This document shows, one piece after another, positions 46,005-58,624 of a DNA stretch of 64,000 nucleotides. The position numbers and the translations under genes are program-made. The notes below the pieces were generated by a model. It was not told the DNA's origin and did not search any database. It saw only the letters and a list, made by a program, of their open reading frames with translations. Position 1 is the stretch's first letter, and each line of letters opens with the position of its first letter. Origin of the DNA: Trifolium pratense (Eukaryota; Streptophyta; Magnoliopsida; Fabales; Fabaceae); NCBI RefSeq assembly GCF_020283565.1, contig NC_060060.1, positions 48,038,015 through 48,102,014 of the forward strand. The letters run 5' to 3'.

Positions 46005-48372
46005 TCTATATCTATAACAATAATAAAGGGAAAACATTTCTTTTGGTGTAGCTTTTTTTTAAAATACTATAAATACCCTTCTTTTAGTATTTTTTTTCAC
46101 ACTCTAACTTCCAAAACCAGCTCTTTTTAAAAAAAAAAAAAAAACTCTTTTTAACTTCCAAAACCAACCATTTGTTCCATTCTTTTAGTTTACACATCTT
46201 CATTCTTCTCTATTTTTTTTCAACAATATTTGTATTCATTCCTATTTTCTTTCCTCGATTTTTTTTTAACTTCAATATTTGTCAACCATTCTGTATATCA
46301 CTCGAATCTAACATTATATTTGCAGTTATATAACTTCTGTTGCATAACTTCAATTCCTTTCAAAACATCAAATATATGGAGGAAATAGAACAATAGAGTA
46401 CAATGCAAACAAAATATTTTCATGCAATTTCTTTCACCGTCTTACAACTTTATACAATCATTTGAAAGGGTTGCATATTGCTCTAATTAAATAAAATTTG
46501 ATGTGTTCTAAACTTCTTTGCATTACTTAATTTCTATCCTCTCTAACGTTCCATTTTGTATAGTGATTTTGTTCTCAATAATATGTGATGCATGTATTCT
46601 AATAATAATATGCAGTGTCACGTTTTTGTTTTCCTTTTGTTGTGTAGTGTGATGTTATGTTTTTAACTTCAAATACACATATTATTGTAAAAAAAAAACT
46701 TCAAATATCATGTTGTGTTGTGATGATCGAATTTGACCATGGTAATTTTCTTTTCATCTATCTTTGTTTCTTTTTTCTTTGCATGTTGTAAATTTAACCA
46801 TTGTTTTTATCCTTTTATTGTTGTGTTCTATTTTTTTATATCTCAATTTTATCTTTTTTTATCTCATTTATACCATGTTAATTATTTGTTCAATATCTTT
46901 GATTGTAGTTTATGTCATTTATCATGAAGGTCTTCCAAAATTCATAATACTTGAAGGTGTTTGTTCATCATTAAGGTGAACTGTTATGAGAGAAATGAAG
47001 AAAAATATAGCAGCATATGGGCTACACTGATGATGATAACGTTAAAGCGGCAAAAGACAGACACGAGGGAGAAGAGTAAACAGCGAAACTAGATTACAGT
47101 ACAGAACGAGAAAGACATATGTCAATCAATAAAAACATATGAACGGGATGGTTAGCAATGTGTGTGCAAAAATTATTTGTTTTATAAAATGTGAGTGCAA
47201 AAGAAAATCATCCTATAAGTGAATTTTTGATGTGCAAAAGAAAATTATTTTGGGGACGTATCGATATTCTGACTATGGTACTCCAAAGGGGTGCTAAGTG
47301 AATGCAATACAAGATTTTGTTACCCTTCAAAATTTGTGAATTTTTTATTGCTTTTGCGGTAGTTTGATTGTTGGGAATCTAGACGGGCACGTATTTATAA
47401 ATTTTTATAAGGTTTTCAATTATATTCGGCCCAAATTAACGTGGCACTATAATGTGCTAATTATAATCCATTATTTCTAAGTTAATTTCGTCTTATTCAT
47501 AATGACTGATAAAAATATATATACAGGGAAATGAAAAATATTCATGGTTCAGATTTCATATTTGGCCTTCTTAAACAATGTCGTTGATGGTGTTATTGCT
47601 TTCTACGAATATATATCTCTCTATCCTTTATACTTAACATGACTAAAGTGTTCGTAGTTGTGGTGTAGAATTTTCATTTCCATTTTTTTTTGTAGAGGAG
47701 TTTTCATTTTTTTTTTGTTATACAGGAATTTTCATTTTTTTTTGGTACATAAGAATTTTCATTTTCTATTTAAGAATTTTTATTCTTTGAGATCTTATGT
47801 GTCATTAATAAATTTGTATTCATTCATTATGTATTCTTTAATTATCTTCCTCTACTACATATCTAATGAGTTTTTCTTAAGCATATTTTTTTAATCAAAG
47901 TACAGAGGTTAACTTATTAAGTAATTGGTAACAATGTGTTGATTTACATGTGAATAACTATAAAAAAATATTCCAAATTAAATAAAATCATATTTTTACT
48001 CAAACCATTATTTAATTGTCTATGACTAATTAATGACTCGCCTGAACATATTCTATTATATATTTGGGTCTTGATATTGAGTTCTATTCTATTGAGTTGT
48101 ATAAAAGATTATACTAGACACATGTGTAGTGATTTTCTATTATCACATTGAGTTCTATTTTAATAATGGCCGTCTATGTGATCCGTATGTGATCCAATTT
48201 TATGCTCAACACTTCTACATTATTTAATTAACTTTCTATCTTAATAACTGCTTTCAAATAAAAAATAACTCTATACTTTTTTGTTTTCATCAAACATTTA
48301 TGTTTTTTAACATATTTTTATTTTCGTAAAATCGTATCACACAGACGGCCGTCCGTCTGGCCTGGCCACTAG
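46005..48372 (+). mobile_element. Non-autonomous Helitron, 2.37 kb
   Basis: 5' end TCTATATCTATAACAATAAT; 3' end hairpin CAGACGGCCGTCCGTCTG followed by GCCTGGCCACTAG. It lies between A (46004) and T (48373) without target duplication, as Helitrons do. The interior is AT-rich, has poly-A/T runs, and repeats GAATTTTCATTTTTTTT near 47670-47770. No Rep/helicase and no recognisable captured exon was found. Its 3' end is 332 bp before the CPSF100 start codon. It could be two nested elements. Confidence 0.7.
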
Positions 48373-48704
48373 TCTCAAATAAAAAAAAAAAAAGCTTTTT
48401 TTCAAATGCACACACTCTCATTTGTTAAACTTCTCACTCCCTTGCAGTTCTGCGTCTCTACTGTTGGACCCTAGCCGCACTGAGCCACCGTTCCCTCAGC
48501 CGCAGTCGCGGTCGGAGATTCGCCGGTTTCAACCCTTACCATCTTGTAATAAACTGTCGTTTTTGTTATTTACTTTCACGTATATCAGGTGTTTGTTCAA
48601 ATGTCTCAATGAATCTCACTTTTTTCTTCTTGCTTCGAATTTCACAGCATGTGTTTTTGCCATTGCCATCTACTAATTTGACATAGCTAAGGCAAGAAAT
48701 CAAC

Positions 48705-51700
48705 ATGGGAACATCAGTGCAAGTAACACCACTTTGTGGAGTGTACAATGAAAATCCTCTTTCTTACTTGGTTTCCATTGATGGCTTCAATATCCTCATT
48801 GATTGTGGTTGGAATGACCACTTTGACCCTTCCCTTCTTCAACCCCTTTCCAGGTTACTCTCTTTCTTCTTTTCCCTCAAACGGGTATCTTCAATTACCC
48901 AGAAAAAAACAACCCTTTTTCATCGTTTTGCTCTTCACTCTAGGATAGCTAGAAAAAAATTGATTTTTTTCATGTGGGTATCCTTGTTTCTTTATCTTGG
49001 TTTGATTTTCAGCTCAATAGTGAGTGTTGATTAGTGACATGCTTAGGTTGTAATGGGAATGACAATTCTTATGATGCCCTTTGTTGTTAGGCACCCGCTG
49101 CTGCGAACCTTTGTATTGCGGGTAAATGCGACCGCAATTGCGGATACATGTACCTCTAAAACCATTATATTACGGTTGCATAATGCAATTTAGAACTTTG
49201 GACACAAGCAGAAGTAGATGGAAGGAGATTTGATTATTAGTTTTTCTTTGGGTGGGGGGGTTGGTGGGAGGGTGATGTTATGATTATAATGAGAAAGGGA
49301 TTAGGAGAGAAAATTTGAATTTCACTGACAAAGTCAGTCATATTAGTCAAACCCTAATTTCTTAGGAATTTTGTAGGAATTAGGGTTTCTTAATTCACCG
49401 TTATTCGAAATAGGTGGGATAGAAGTATCTAATTATCGAAAATTGACTGTTATTAGTCTAGTTAGGTGATATTGGATGGACTAAGTGAGAAAATTTGAAT
49501 TCCTTAGTCATAGTCAGTAGTATTAGTCAAACCTTAATTTTATAGGAAATAAGGTTTTTTAACTTACAATTAATGTTTAGTATGTATGTTTATGTTTTTA
49601 TTGCTTTTGGTTCCTTATTGAGGTTGTGTGGCTGATATGTAGGGTAGCATCAACTATAGATGCCGTTTTGCTTTCACACCCTGATACACTTCACCTTGGT
49701 GCCTTACCTTATGCCATAAAGCAGCTTGGACTGTCTGCTCCTATTTATTCAACTGAGCCGGTATATAGATTGGGACTTCTCACTATGTACGACCAGTTTC
49801 TCTCAAGAAAGGTGAAATTCCATTCTAGTTTGTTTGGTTTTTTTACTATCAAGAGGGAGATGTTTTACTGAATTTTGGTTTGTAAGCTGTGTTGGATTTC
49901 TCGTGTCCTTGTCTGTAAGCTTGCACATTTTATAACTAACTAGAATTTCGAAAATTCACATGTTATTTAGCAAAATGGTTTGGTTGACTTTGGATATCTC
50001 ATTCTTTTTCAGCAAGTATCAGAGTTTGATCTGTTCACTCTAGATGACATTGATTCTGCTTTCCAAAGTGTAACAAGGCTAACTTACTCTCAGAATCATC
50101 ATTTGTCAGGTAAGCATTTTAAATGTGATATATTTAAGCAGTGGTATGCTTCTTGTTCCACTCTTTTACCTCTCTAATATCTTCTTCCCCCCTCTATGTG
50201 TACTGATATAGGTAAGTTTCTGATGTTTAAAATTTTAAACCCAGACGATGATTATTACGTTTTTGCATATCGTTTGTTATCTAAACAGTTCCCTCTATAT
50301 GAAATATTTATTTGCATATCGTTTGTGTTATCTAAACAGTTCCCTCTATATGAAATATTTATCAATGCCATAAAAGTTAGAATGATATAAATGCATAATA
50401 TGATTGATGCTGTGAAATTAAATTATGCATTATCAATGCATTAAAACATGCATTATAAAATATTGTCGAAGTTTTATGAAAAAGGGACCACTGTTGTTTT
50501 GGTCTTTTCTGATTCTGATATGCTTCCACCATGTTTAACAACTTCTAAATATCCGCCCCCCTTCATCTTATATGTTTGTTACCTTCAATGGCATTTTAAC
50601 CACTACTAGGCAAGGGAGAGGGAATTGTGATTGCACCACATGTTGCTGGACATCTTTTGGGAGGTACGATATGGAAAATTACAAAGGATGGTGAAGACGT
50701 CATATATGCTGTTGATTTTAATCACAGGAAAGAAAGGTAAACCTTTGGCCAAATTTGATCTAATGTATTCTTGGCGAGCAGAAAGGAAGCTACTTATCAA
50801 TCTAATTTTCATTAGGCATTTGAATGGAACTGTTCTAGGTTCTTTTGTTCGGCCAGCTGTTCTAATAACTGATGCTTATAATGCTTTGAACAATCAGCCT
50901 TATAGACGTCAAAAGGACAAAGAATTTGGAGGTAACCAACTTTTAAATCTTATAATTGCAGCACTATGACAGAACTAAGATGGGCGTTTTCATTTTTAGT
51001 TTTTCTCAAATAAGGCATACATGCACTAAAAAATCTTGATAATGAAATGAGAAAACTGTGTAGACTACGTGCTTTGTTTTTTCTGATCATATATCTTGTT
51101 GGTTATTTAGATATCTTAAAGAAGACTCTAAGGGCTGGTGGCAATGTATTACTACCTGTTGACACCGCCGGACGAATCTTGGAACTTATTCTGATGTTAG
51201 AATCGGTCAGTAGAATAAAAAATGCTTTTACTCTTTCTCTCAGTTTTTTCCAGCACGAGTTGACATCAGATTTTGGTTTTGCAGTATTGGGCGGATGAAA
51301 ACTTGAACTATCCTATATATTTTCTTACATATGTTTCATCCAGCACTATTGATTATGTGAAGAGTTTCCTTGAGTGGATGAGTGATTCCATAGCGAAATC
51401 TTTTGAACAAACTCGTGAAAATATATTTCTTTTGAAGTAAGTGGCATCTTCCTTAACTTATAATTATATTGAGAGCAAGATTTTCATGTCAATTTTTGGG
51501 AATGCTACCATACCTCCTTATTTTCTTGGCATTTCCAACTTTAATTACTATTATTTTCTTTTCTTTGTTCATTCATTGGTGAAAAATGAGCTTTGATAAC
51601 CTACATGTTGTCACACTTTGAGGGTCTTTCCTGTATATTTATCAAACAAATAGTTAATCTCCTCATGTTTTAGGTGCTATATTTATCTTGTGTTTAAAAT

Positions 51701-54700
51701 AAACTGTAATGCTTACCTGCAGGAATATCACACTTCTGGTTAACAAGGCTGACCTCGACAATGCTCCTGATGGTCCAAAGGTTGAATAATTTGTATGCTT
51801 ATTTTTTATCAGACCTGCTTCCTTACTGATTTTGATACATGTATTTTGTATAGGTTGTCCTAGCATCCATGGCAAGTTTGGAAGCAGGTTTTTCACATGA
51901 TATATTTGTTGAGTGGGGGAACGATGTCAAGAATCTTGTGCTTTTTACTGAACGAGGCCAGGTATACTCTTATAAAAAAGACATTTCTCATGTATTCTTG
52001 TGATTGAATTTCATTGGAAAAACCCCTACTCTTGGTCAAGGAACCCAAAGGGCAGGAATGCAAGAATGCTTGCAATAAAATACTTGAGGGATTAGAGACC
52101 ACACAACTCAATAAACTACTAACTCCTTATACATTTGTCCCCATTGTATAGCTCGACTGAAAGAGTTTGAGAAGCAGGTCTAGAATTCAAATTATGGCTT
52201 CTGACATGACATAATAACAGCTCCCAACAATGTTCTCATCTGTTTGTCAAAAAAAAAATGTTCTTTATCTGAATCCAACAAACAATTTTTTCAATCATGC
52301 ATGCGCTCAAATCCTTCTTATTTCCCATATTTTTCCTTTTTATTATCTGTGTGTTTTGAATTTTAGCAGATTGTATCTTTTATCCCGTGATCCCTTATTA
52401 ATAATTCAAATTATTTTTTATAAAAATAATTCTTTATATTTTTGCTAATATTGCTTGACAGTTTGTTTTACGTTTTTCGGTCAGCGAGAATGGAAAAAGG
52501 ATCATAGGCATTTTAATTTTATTTGTGATGCATTTGTTTCTTGAAAAGATTAATTTTGATACACTATCGTATACACAAATTATTCTTTGTATACTTGTTA
52601 AGGTAGATATGATTTTAGTCAAATATTGCTAGTGATCCATCAATTATGATTGATTGAGAGTGTAAAAATCTTTACACTGTCACTGCATATCAATTAAATA
52701 ATTTCTTTTAAGTGCTATAAATATTTGTTTGTTATTGTAGTTTTCTGCTTTGACTTATTCAAACTGAAATTACTTTGCCAGCATCCAAAGACATGTTTCA
52801 ACAGTTATCTTATGTTTCAACTGATCCTCATGTGTTTTCAATGCATAGTTTGGCACGCTAGCTCGTATGCTTCAGGCTGATCCACCTCCAAAAGCTGTCA
52901 AAGTCACTGTGTCCAAGCGAGTTCCTTTGGTTGGTGAAGAGCTAATTGCCTATGAGGAAGAGCAAAACCGAATAAAGAAAGAAGAAGCTTTAAAAGCCAG
53001 TCTTATGAAAGAGGAAGAATTGAAAGCATCTCAAGGGGCTGATAATAATACTATTGATCCAATGGTCATTGATACTGGCAATAATCAACCATCACCAGAA
53101 GGTATGAATTGTATATATTATGTTGGAGCTAATCTTTAGAAGTGTTTCCCTTTTCTTGTTTTCCTTTAACTACAAGATATGACATTTTTTGATGTTGTTT
53201 TAATGTTAAATGCATTCACTTAGGTATTTAGAATTATCCACTCGTGTTTCCTCATCATAATAATTTTCTTTTCTGTTTTAACTGTCATTTTAGGTCATGT
53301 ATATTTGAAAATATTCTACTATTATTAGCTGAATCTATGTGTCTTCAACTGGTTTTGAGTCTTGAGAAGTTCCACACATCCTGAGTGCTAAAACAAAATA
53401 ATGAATATCTCATCTATTCCCTTCCGTGAGAAAACAAAACAGCCAATTAAATCTATTAAACAAACTGCATTTAATTGTTAGATTCCACCTTTATGAAACA
53501 TTTATCACTGTTTTATGACCGGCTAATGTAACTTTACAATGCAATTTGTATAAAGTAATCATGTTATATTTACCTTAAAATAGCCATACCAGGTGAGTGT
53601 GTGCGTGCGCGCGTGCGTGCGTCTATTTTGGACTTTTTTATTTTATTTTACAATGATTCTTTAAACCCCATAAGTAGTTTAATTTGCACTTGCAGTGGCT
53701 GTTCAGAAAAATGGAGGATACCGAGATGTATTTATTGATGGATTTGTTCCCCCTTCAACCAGTGTTGCCCCAATGTTTCCCTGTTATGAGAATACATCAG
53801 AATGGGATGACTTTGGCGAAGTCATAAATCCAGATGATTATGTAATTAAGGAGGAAGACATGGATCAGACAGCAAACAATGTAAGTTTCCTTTTTAAAAT
53901 ATCAACCAGTTTCAATATAAATATCTATTTCACAGTTAAATGACATTATTGTTTATATCATGTTTCCATTCTGAGTTATTACATTTCATTTGATTGAAGA
54001 TGATGAATTTATTTTTCACATGAGACGTTTCAAACACAATGATTACTAACAAACAAAAAAGACAACCTGGTGCTATAAAACTCCCACCTTGCAGGGTCCA
54101 AGGAATGGTGGGCTCCATTAAGAACTATTAGTGTATTGTAGACAACCTTATAAAGGTTAATTACTGATAGTTATGACATATTTTATAAAAGGAAACGTGG
54201 GCAAAAGGATACAACTAATCATTCCCTTATAGGAATGTTTCCTTATTCAGCGAGGGAAGAGAAAATAGATGTGGATCAAATTGATTAAATAGCAGAATGT
54301 TCTCTGCCATTGTTTTTATGCATGATTTGAGTGGTGAATTTTACCCTAGGAGAGTTAAGGCCTCTCGAAGTGCCTCCTTTATCATTTACAGCTTATTTCC
54401 TTACATTTAGGCTTCTGTTTGTATTGTGAGCTAGATCCCACATGAACTCTAGCTATTTCCAGCAATAAGAATTTCTATCCACTACTATATTCTACTGTTT
54501 TATTTTATTGATCAATGTTTAATCGTAATCGAGATCGAGTCCTATCAATTACACTTACGTTTATACAGGTTAATGACATCATTAGATAAAAAAGGAGTAC
54601 GAAACCTTATAAAGGATAGAATATGATACATCCGGCTTATGGAAAAGCTAGAGTCTTTAACTGTTCTTCTCTATGACTTTTATATGGAATGTGAGACATT

Positions 54701-57700
54701 CGTCTTCTAACCATGAAAAATACTACTGTGCTTGGAAACTTTTGTTGGTATTTGTACTCCAACCTTATGTTATGAATACTCATACTTGTTTATCATTTTC
54801 CTAATTTTTCTATTAGGTAGGTGGTGATATAAATGGAAAACTAGATGAAAGTGCTGCAAGTTTGATATTTGATACAAAGCCATCAAAAGTTATATCTGAT
54901 GAAAGGACTGTAAGCTTCAGTATCTTTTTCTTAAATGTTTATGTTTCTTCCGGTTCTTATGATTAGTAATTTTACTTTATTGTGTTTGAATTTACTACCG
55001 TTGTATTCAGAAATTGATTGGATGAATGAAATTGAATAATTTTCAATTGCCTTTTTCCATTTTTGGCTTTGTCACCAAAATTTATTACTTTTGCAAATAT
55101 AACCTCCCCCCTCTTTGATATTTTACAAAAGATGCTGTTATGTCTGTTTTTCTACATCGTATTAGTCCTGCAACTAAATTTTTTTCCCAAACTATTTATC
55201 TTACATACATTTTATCTATTTTATCCCTTAAATTCTATATATTAGGCCGAACATAGATGCAATAGATTATAGAGTCGGAGCCACATTCATGATTTATTAG
55301 AATTCTGAGCTTTGTAGTATGCATTAAGCTTGAGTTCGGTAGAAATCAAATTCTAAGAGTTCATTGATTATGAATCTCTTATAATGTATCTACTTCTGAT
55401 GGAGTTGATTTTGTTGTTGTCCAGGTCCAAGTCAGGTGTTCGTTGGTTTACATGGATTTTGAAGGTCGTTCAGATGGGAGATCAATTAAGAACATTCTCT
55501 CCCATGTGGCTCCCCTGAAGCTGGTATGGATCTTTTTAGACCTTTTCAACTCAATTAACAGGAGTACATCATAAATCTTCTATTACGTACTTGTATTTGA
55601 GGAATAGAGCAGAACTCTGCCATATCTTTCGACCATTAAAAACATATGATATTTTAATTTTTAATTGATTTGCAAAAAGTGTTGTCAATTGCGGATAGCG
55701 GAAAATAGTGGTTTGTTCAAATTCCTCCTCTACGCTACAGTTCTATTTATACTGCGCTATTTGACGACACTTTGCACTAAATCGTGTATCGCTGAACAAT
55801 AGTAATTTGTTAAAATTCACTACCCTATTGCTGTTATTCGGAAAATACTGTTACAGTAATTTAATCAAGAATACGATGACCCTCTGGCTACAATTTTCAG
55901 TAGGGGCAAGCAATTACTTCCTCTGTCTCATTTAAGGTGTCCCATTTGAATGAACACTTCTTAAGATAATAATTAGTTGTGTTGAATTCAATGATACAAC
56001 GAGTTTTATTTACTAAAATACCCTTATTAAAGTAGTTAGTTGCGTAGTTAGGTGAGTTGAAAAACAATAAATAAAGGTATATTAGTTGAAAAATTTAATA
56101 AATGCTGCATTGATATTCTAAAGGTACAAATACTTTGAGACATAAAAATACTTCAAAAGAAACACTTATAATGAGATGGGGGAAGTGCGATTTTAGCTAA
56201 CTAGGGTTATAATTTATGAAGGAACTGGAATTTGACAGTATGTATGATTGTATTATATTCAAATTCACTCTGTAATTGTATAAATAGGATAACATCATGT
56301 AGAGTTGATCATTATTGAATATTTTCTATTCTTATCTATAAGTTCTGTCAACTTTTTCATTCATTTCTATGTTCAGATTCCTATTAGTTGTGTGCTAGTC
56401 TTTAATTGAGTAATATATTTTATTTTTTCTCATATAAATATATATTACAAATATTCATATTCTTCGGTATAGTAGCCATCTTGCTATAGCAATTTCAGTA
56501 CTGGCAGCTCCAATCTGAGCAGTCTGTGTGCGCGCATGTATTTCCCTGTTAAATTGATTTATAATATTATCATTGTATCATTTTCTGTGATTTTTGTATC
56601 ATTCATAATTATGAATCTTACTTTTTTCCTGAAGGTTTTGGTGCATGGATCGGCTGAAGCTACAGACCATCTGAAGCAGCACTGCCTGAAGAATGTCTGT
56701 CCTCATGTTTATGCTCCACAAATTGAAGAGACCATTGATGTTACCTCTGATTTATGTGCTTATAAGGTACAAAAACATCATTTTGTACATTCTCTGAAAA
56801 GTTTTCCAAGATGTCAAAATTAATCATGTTACGCTTTTCTGATTATAGGTTCAACTATCTGAGAAGTTAATGAGTAACGTACTCTTCAAAAAGGTATATA
56901 GTATTTGTCTGAAATTTTTCATTTTATACAAATGTCTGCCATTTATGATCTTATATAACAACCACCACGACACCATGTCCACCAAGCTTTATCTCTCTAG
57001 GTAGGCAATTTATTGTGTTGAATAATGTTTATAAATTAAATTGCAGCTTGGAGAATACGAAATAGCTTGGGTTGATGCCGAGGTAGGGAAGACAGAAAAT
57101 GACACGCTTTCGCTTCTCCCCGTTTCTGGAGCACCTCATCCGCATAAATCTGTTCTCGTTGGTGATTTGAAATTGGCAGATTTCAAGCAGTTCCTCTCCA
57201 CCAAAGGCGTTCCGGTAATTCCTCAGTTATAGACTTAGTACTAACTTATTGTTGGTAATTGGAATGATTTCCATTTCATTTCTCTAGCATTGACATGCTG
57301 GTAATCGTAGTCATGGTTATCAAATCAAGATTCATAACGTGAATTGGAAGAACTATTTTTTTATTTTTGAATCGAATCTTACTATGAATAGTAAGATACA
57401 TCACTAATAAAAATTACATTTTAAGTAAAAACAAGGGACATAGAAAATTATTATTATTTTTATATTATGAATCATAAATTGGTCATTAGGGACAAGGACA
57501 AAAATGAAACGGAAAAATTTGGGAGGACAAAAACATCCTGTATTTACTTTGAAGAACTAAAATCAAAATTGGCTATATTTTTAGGGACAAAAAACTTATT
57601 TAACTATATTATATATGAAGTTGACAATATAGAGTTGGCTACAATGATTCATTAGAATGAATCAGAATTCTTCATAGTGAATTCGGATTGATCATAATGA

Positions 57701-58624
57701 ACCGAGATTCAAGATGAGATTCAGGATTCATAACGTGAATTGGAAGAACTATTTTTTTATTTTTGAATCGAATCTTACTATGAATAGTAAGATACATCAC
57801 TAATAAAAATTACATTTTAAGTAAAAACAAGGGACATAGAAAATTATTATTATTTTTATATTATGAATCATAAATTGGTCATTAGGGACAAGGACAAAAA
57901 TGAAACGGAAAAATTTGGGAGGACAAAAACATCCTGTATTTACTTTGAAGAACTAAAATCAAAATTGGCTATATTTTTAGGGACAAAAAACTTATTTAAC
58001 TATATTATATATGAAGTTGACAATATAGAGTTGGCTACAATGATTCATTAGAATGAATCAGAATTCTTCATAGTGAATTCGGATTGATCATAATGAACCG
58101 AGATTCAAGATGAGATTCAGGCGCCAAATATTTACGCACTAGGGATTCATATCAATTGAGTTCAATTTTGTATCAAGTGACGATACAATTCATATGTATT
58201 GTAAGATACCGATAATCATGTTTGTAGTCCTCATTGGGGAAATGCTGGTTACCATGTCTTCTGAAACGAACTGAAACTTGACTCAATATAATAGTGCAAC
58301 AATGAATATTATGTATCATGACATGATAACCTTTGTAGGTGGAATTTGCTGGTGGGGCTTTGCGTTGTGGTGAATATGTAACTGTTCGAAAGGTTGGGGA
58401 TGCAACACAGAAGGCAAGTGCTTCTTTTGAATATTTGTGAATTTTACATTTTCTTAAGAAAAATACTTCTCAATTACAGTCGCAACTATATTCTGATCCA
58501 TTAACATATTTTTTTTAAATAGGGTGCTGGTTCTGGTACTCAGCAAATTATTATTGAAGGTCCTCTGTGTGAAGATTACTATAAAATTCGTGATTATCTC
58601 TATTCACAGTTTTATTTGCTTTAG
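48705..58624 (+). CDS. CPSF100: Cleavage and polyadenylation specificity factor subunit 2 (CPSF100)
   Basis: Nuclear subunit of the pre-mRNA 3'-end processing complex, partner of the CPSF73 nuclease. Eighteen exons: 48705-48853, 49643-49811, 50013-50109, 50610-50736, 50816-50931, 51111-51205, 51285-51436, 51723-51780, 51854-51961, 52849-53101, 53696-53880, 54817-54909, 55425-55523, 56635-56766, 56849-56893, 57047-57214, 58339-58413, 58523-58624. They join in frame to 740 aa, close to the Arabidopsis length (about 739). The metallo-beta-lactamase fold (~1-210) keeps SHPDTLHLG where active enzymes have HxHxDH, so it is catalytically dead as in known CPSF100. A beta-CASP domain, a charged linker (~395-440) and the C-terminal domain follow. 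Intron 17 is GC-AG; all others are GT-AG. Confidence 0.95.
49295..49570. repeat. Diverged direct repeat in CPSF100 intron 1
   Basis: GAGAAAATTTGAATTYC followed by AGTCAGTMRTATTAGTCAAA occurs at ~49299 and ~49487, ~188 bp apart, together with the AGGAATTAGGGTTT/AGGAAATAAGGTTT blocks. Confidence 0.65.
50262..50362. repeat. Tandem ~50-bp duplication in CPSF100 intron 3
   Basis: TTTGCATATCGTTTGT...TATGAAATATTTAT is present twice head to tail (50262 and 50311), differing by a 2-bp GT insertion in copy 2. Otherwise the copies look identical, so the duplication is recent. Confidence 0.9.
53593..53622. repeat. GT/GC dinucleotide microsatellite in CPSF100 intron 10
   Basis: An alternating purine-pyrimidine run (GTGTGTGCGTGCGCGCGTGC and on), a potential Z-DNA-forming tract. 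Confidence 0.7.
54060..54125 (+). mobile_element. Possible Au-like SINE fragment in CPSF100 intron 11
   Basis: CCTGGTGCTATAAAACTCCC and GCAGGGTCCAAGGAATGGTG recall the conserved 3' body of plant Au SINEs. Ends are unclear. Confidence 0.35.
55917..56185. mobile_element. Stowaway-type MITE in CPSF100 intron 13
   Basis: The left end CTTCCTCTGTCTCATTTAAG and the right end (reverse complement CTTCCCCCATCTCATTATAA) fit the Stowaway consensus. TA precedes the left end; the right flank is TG, a likely mutated TA. The interior phrase TTAGTTGYGTTGAATTCAATG is close to one in the element at 38310-38544. Confidence 0.75.
57329..58120. repeat. Exact 396-bp tandem duplication in CPSF100 intron 16
   Basis: 57329-57724 and 57725-58120 appear identical base for base on reading; both include the same 62-codon chance frame (57467 and 57863). 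The absence of differences means a very recent event or an assembly artefact. The phrase AGGGACAAGGACAAAAATG suggests the unit itself derives from a repeat. Confidence 0.93.
58414..58522 (+). other. GC-AG intron 17 of CPSF100
   Basis: The exon ends CAGAAG and the intron begins GCAAGT and ends AAATAG. Using the nearby GT four bases on would break the frame into exon 18, while the GC donor keeps KGAGSGTQQ. The context AG|GCAAGT is the strong form typical of rare (~1%) plant GC-AG introns. Confidence 0.85.

Noticed and set aside
46733..46979. Overlapping hydrophobic frames in the Helitron as captured membrane-protein exons
   Set aside because: Phe/Leu/Ile-rich translations are expected of T-rich DNA; no splice sites or homology pattern supports them.
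57467..58051. Two identical 62-codon frames as duplicated small genes
   Set aside because: They are the same chance frame in the two copies of an intronic tandem duplication and resemble no protein.
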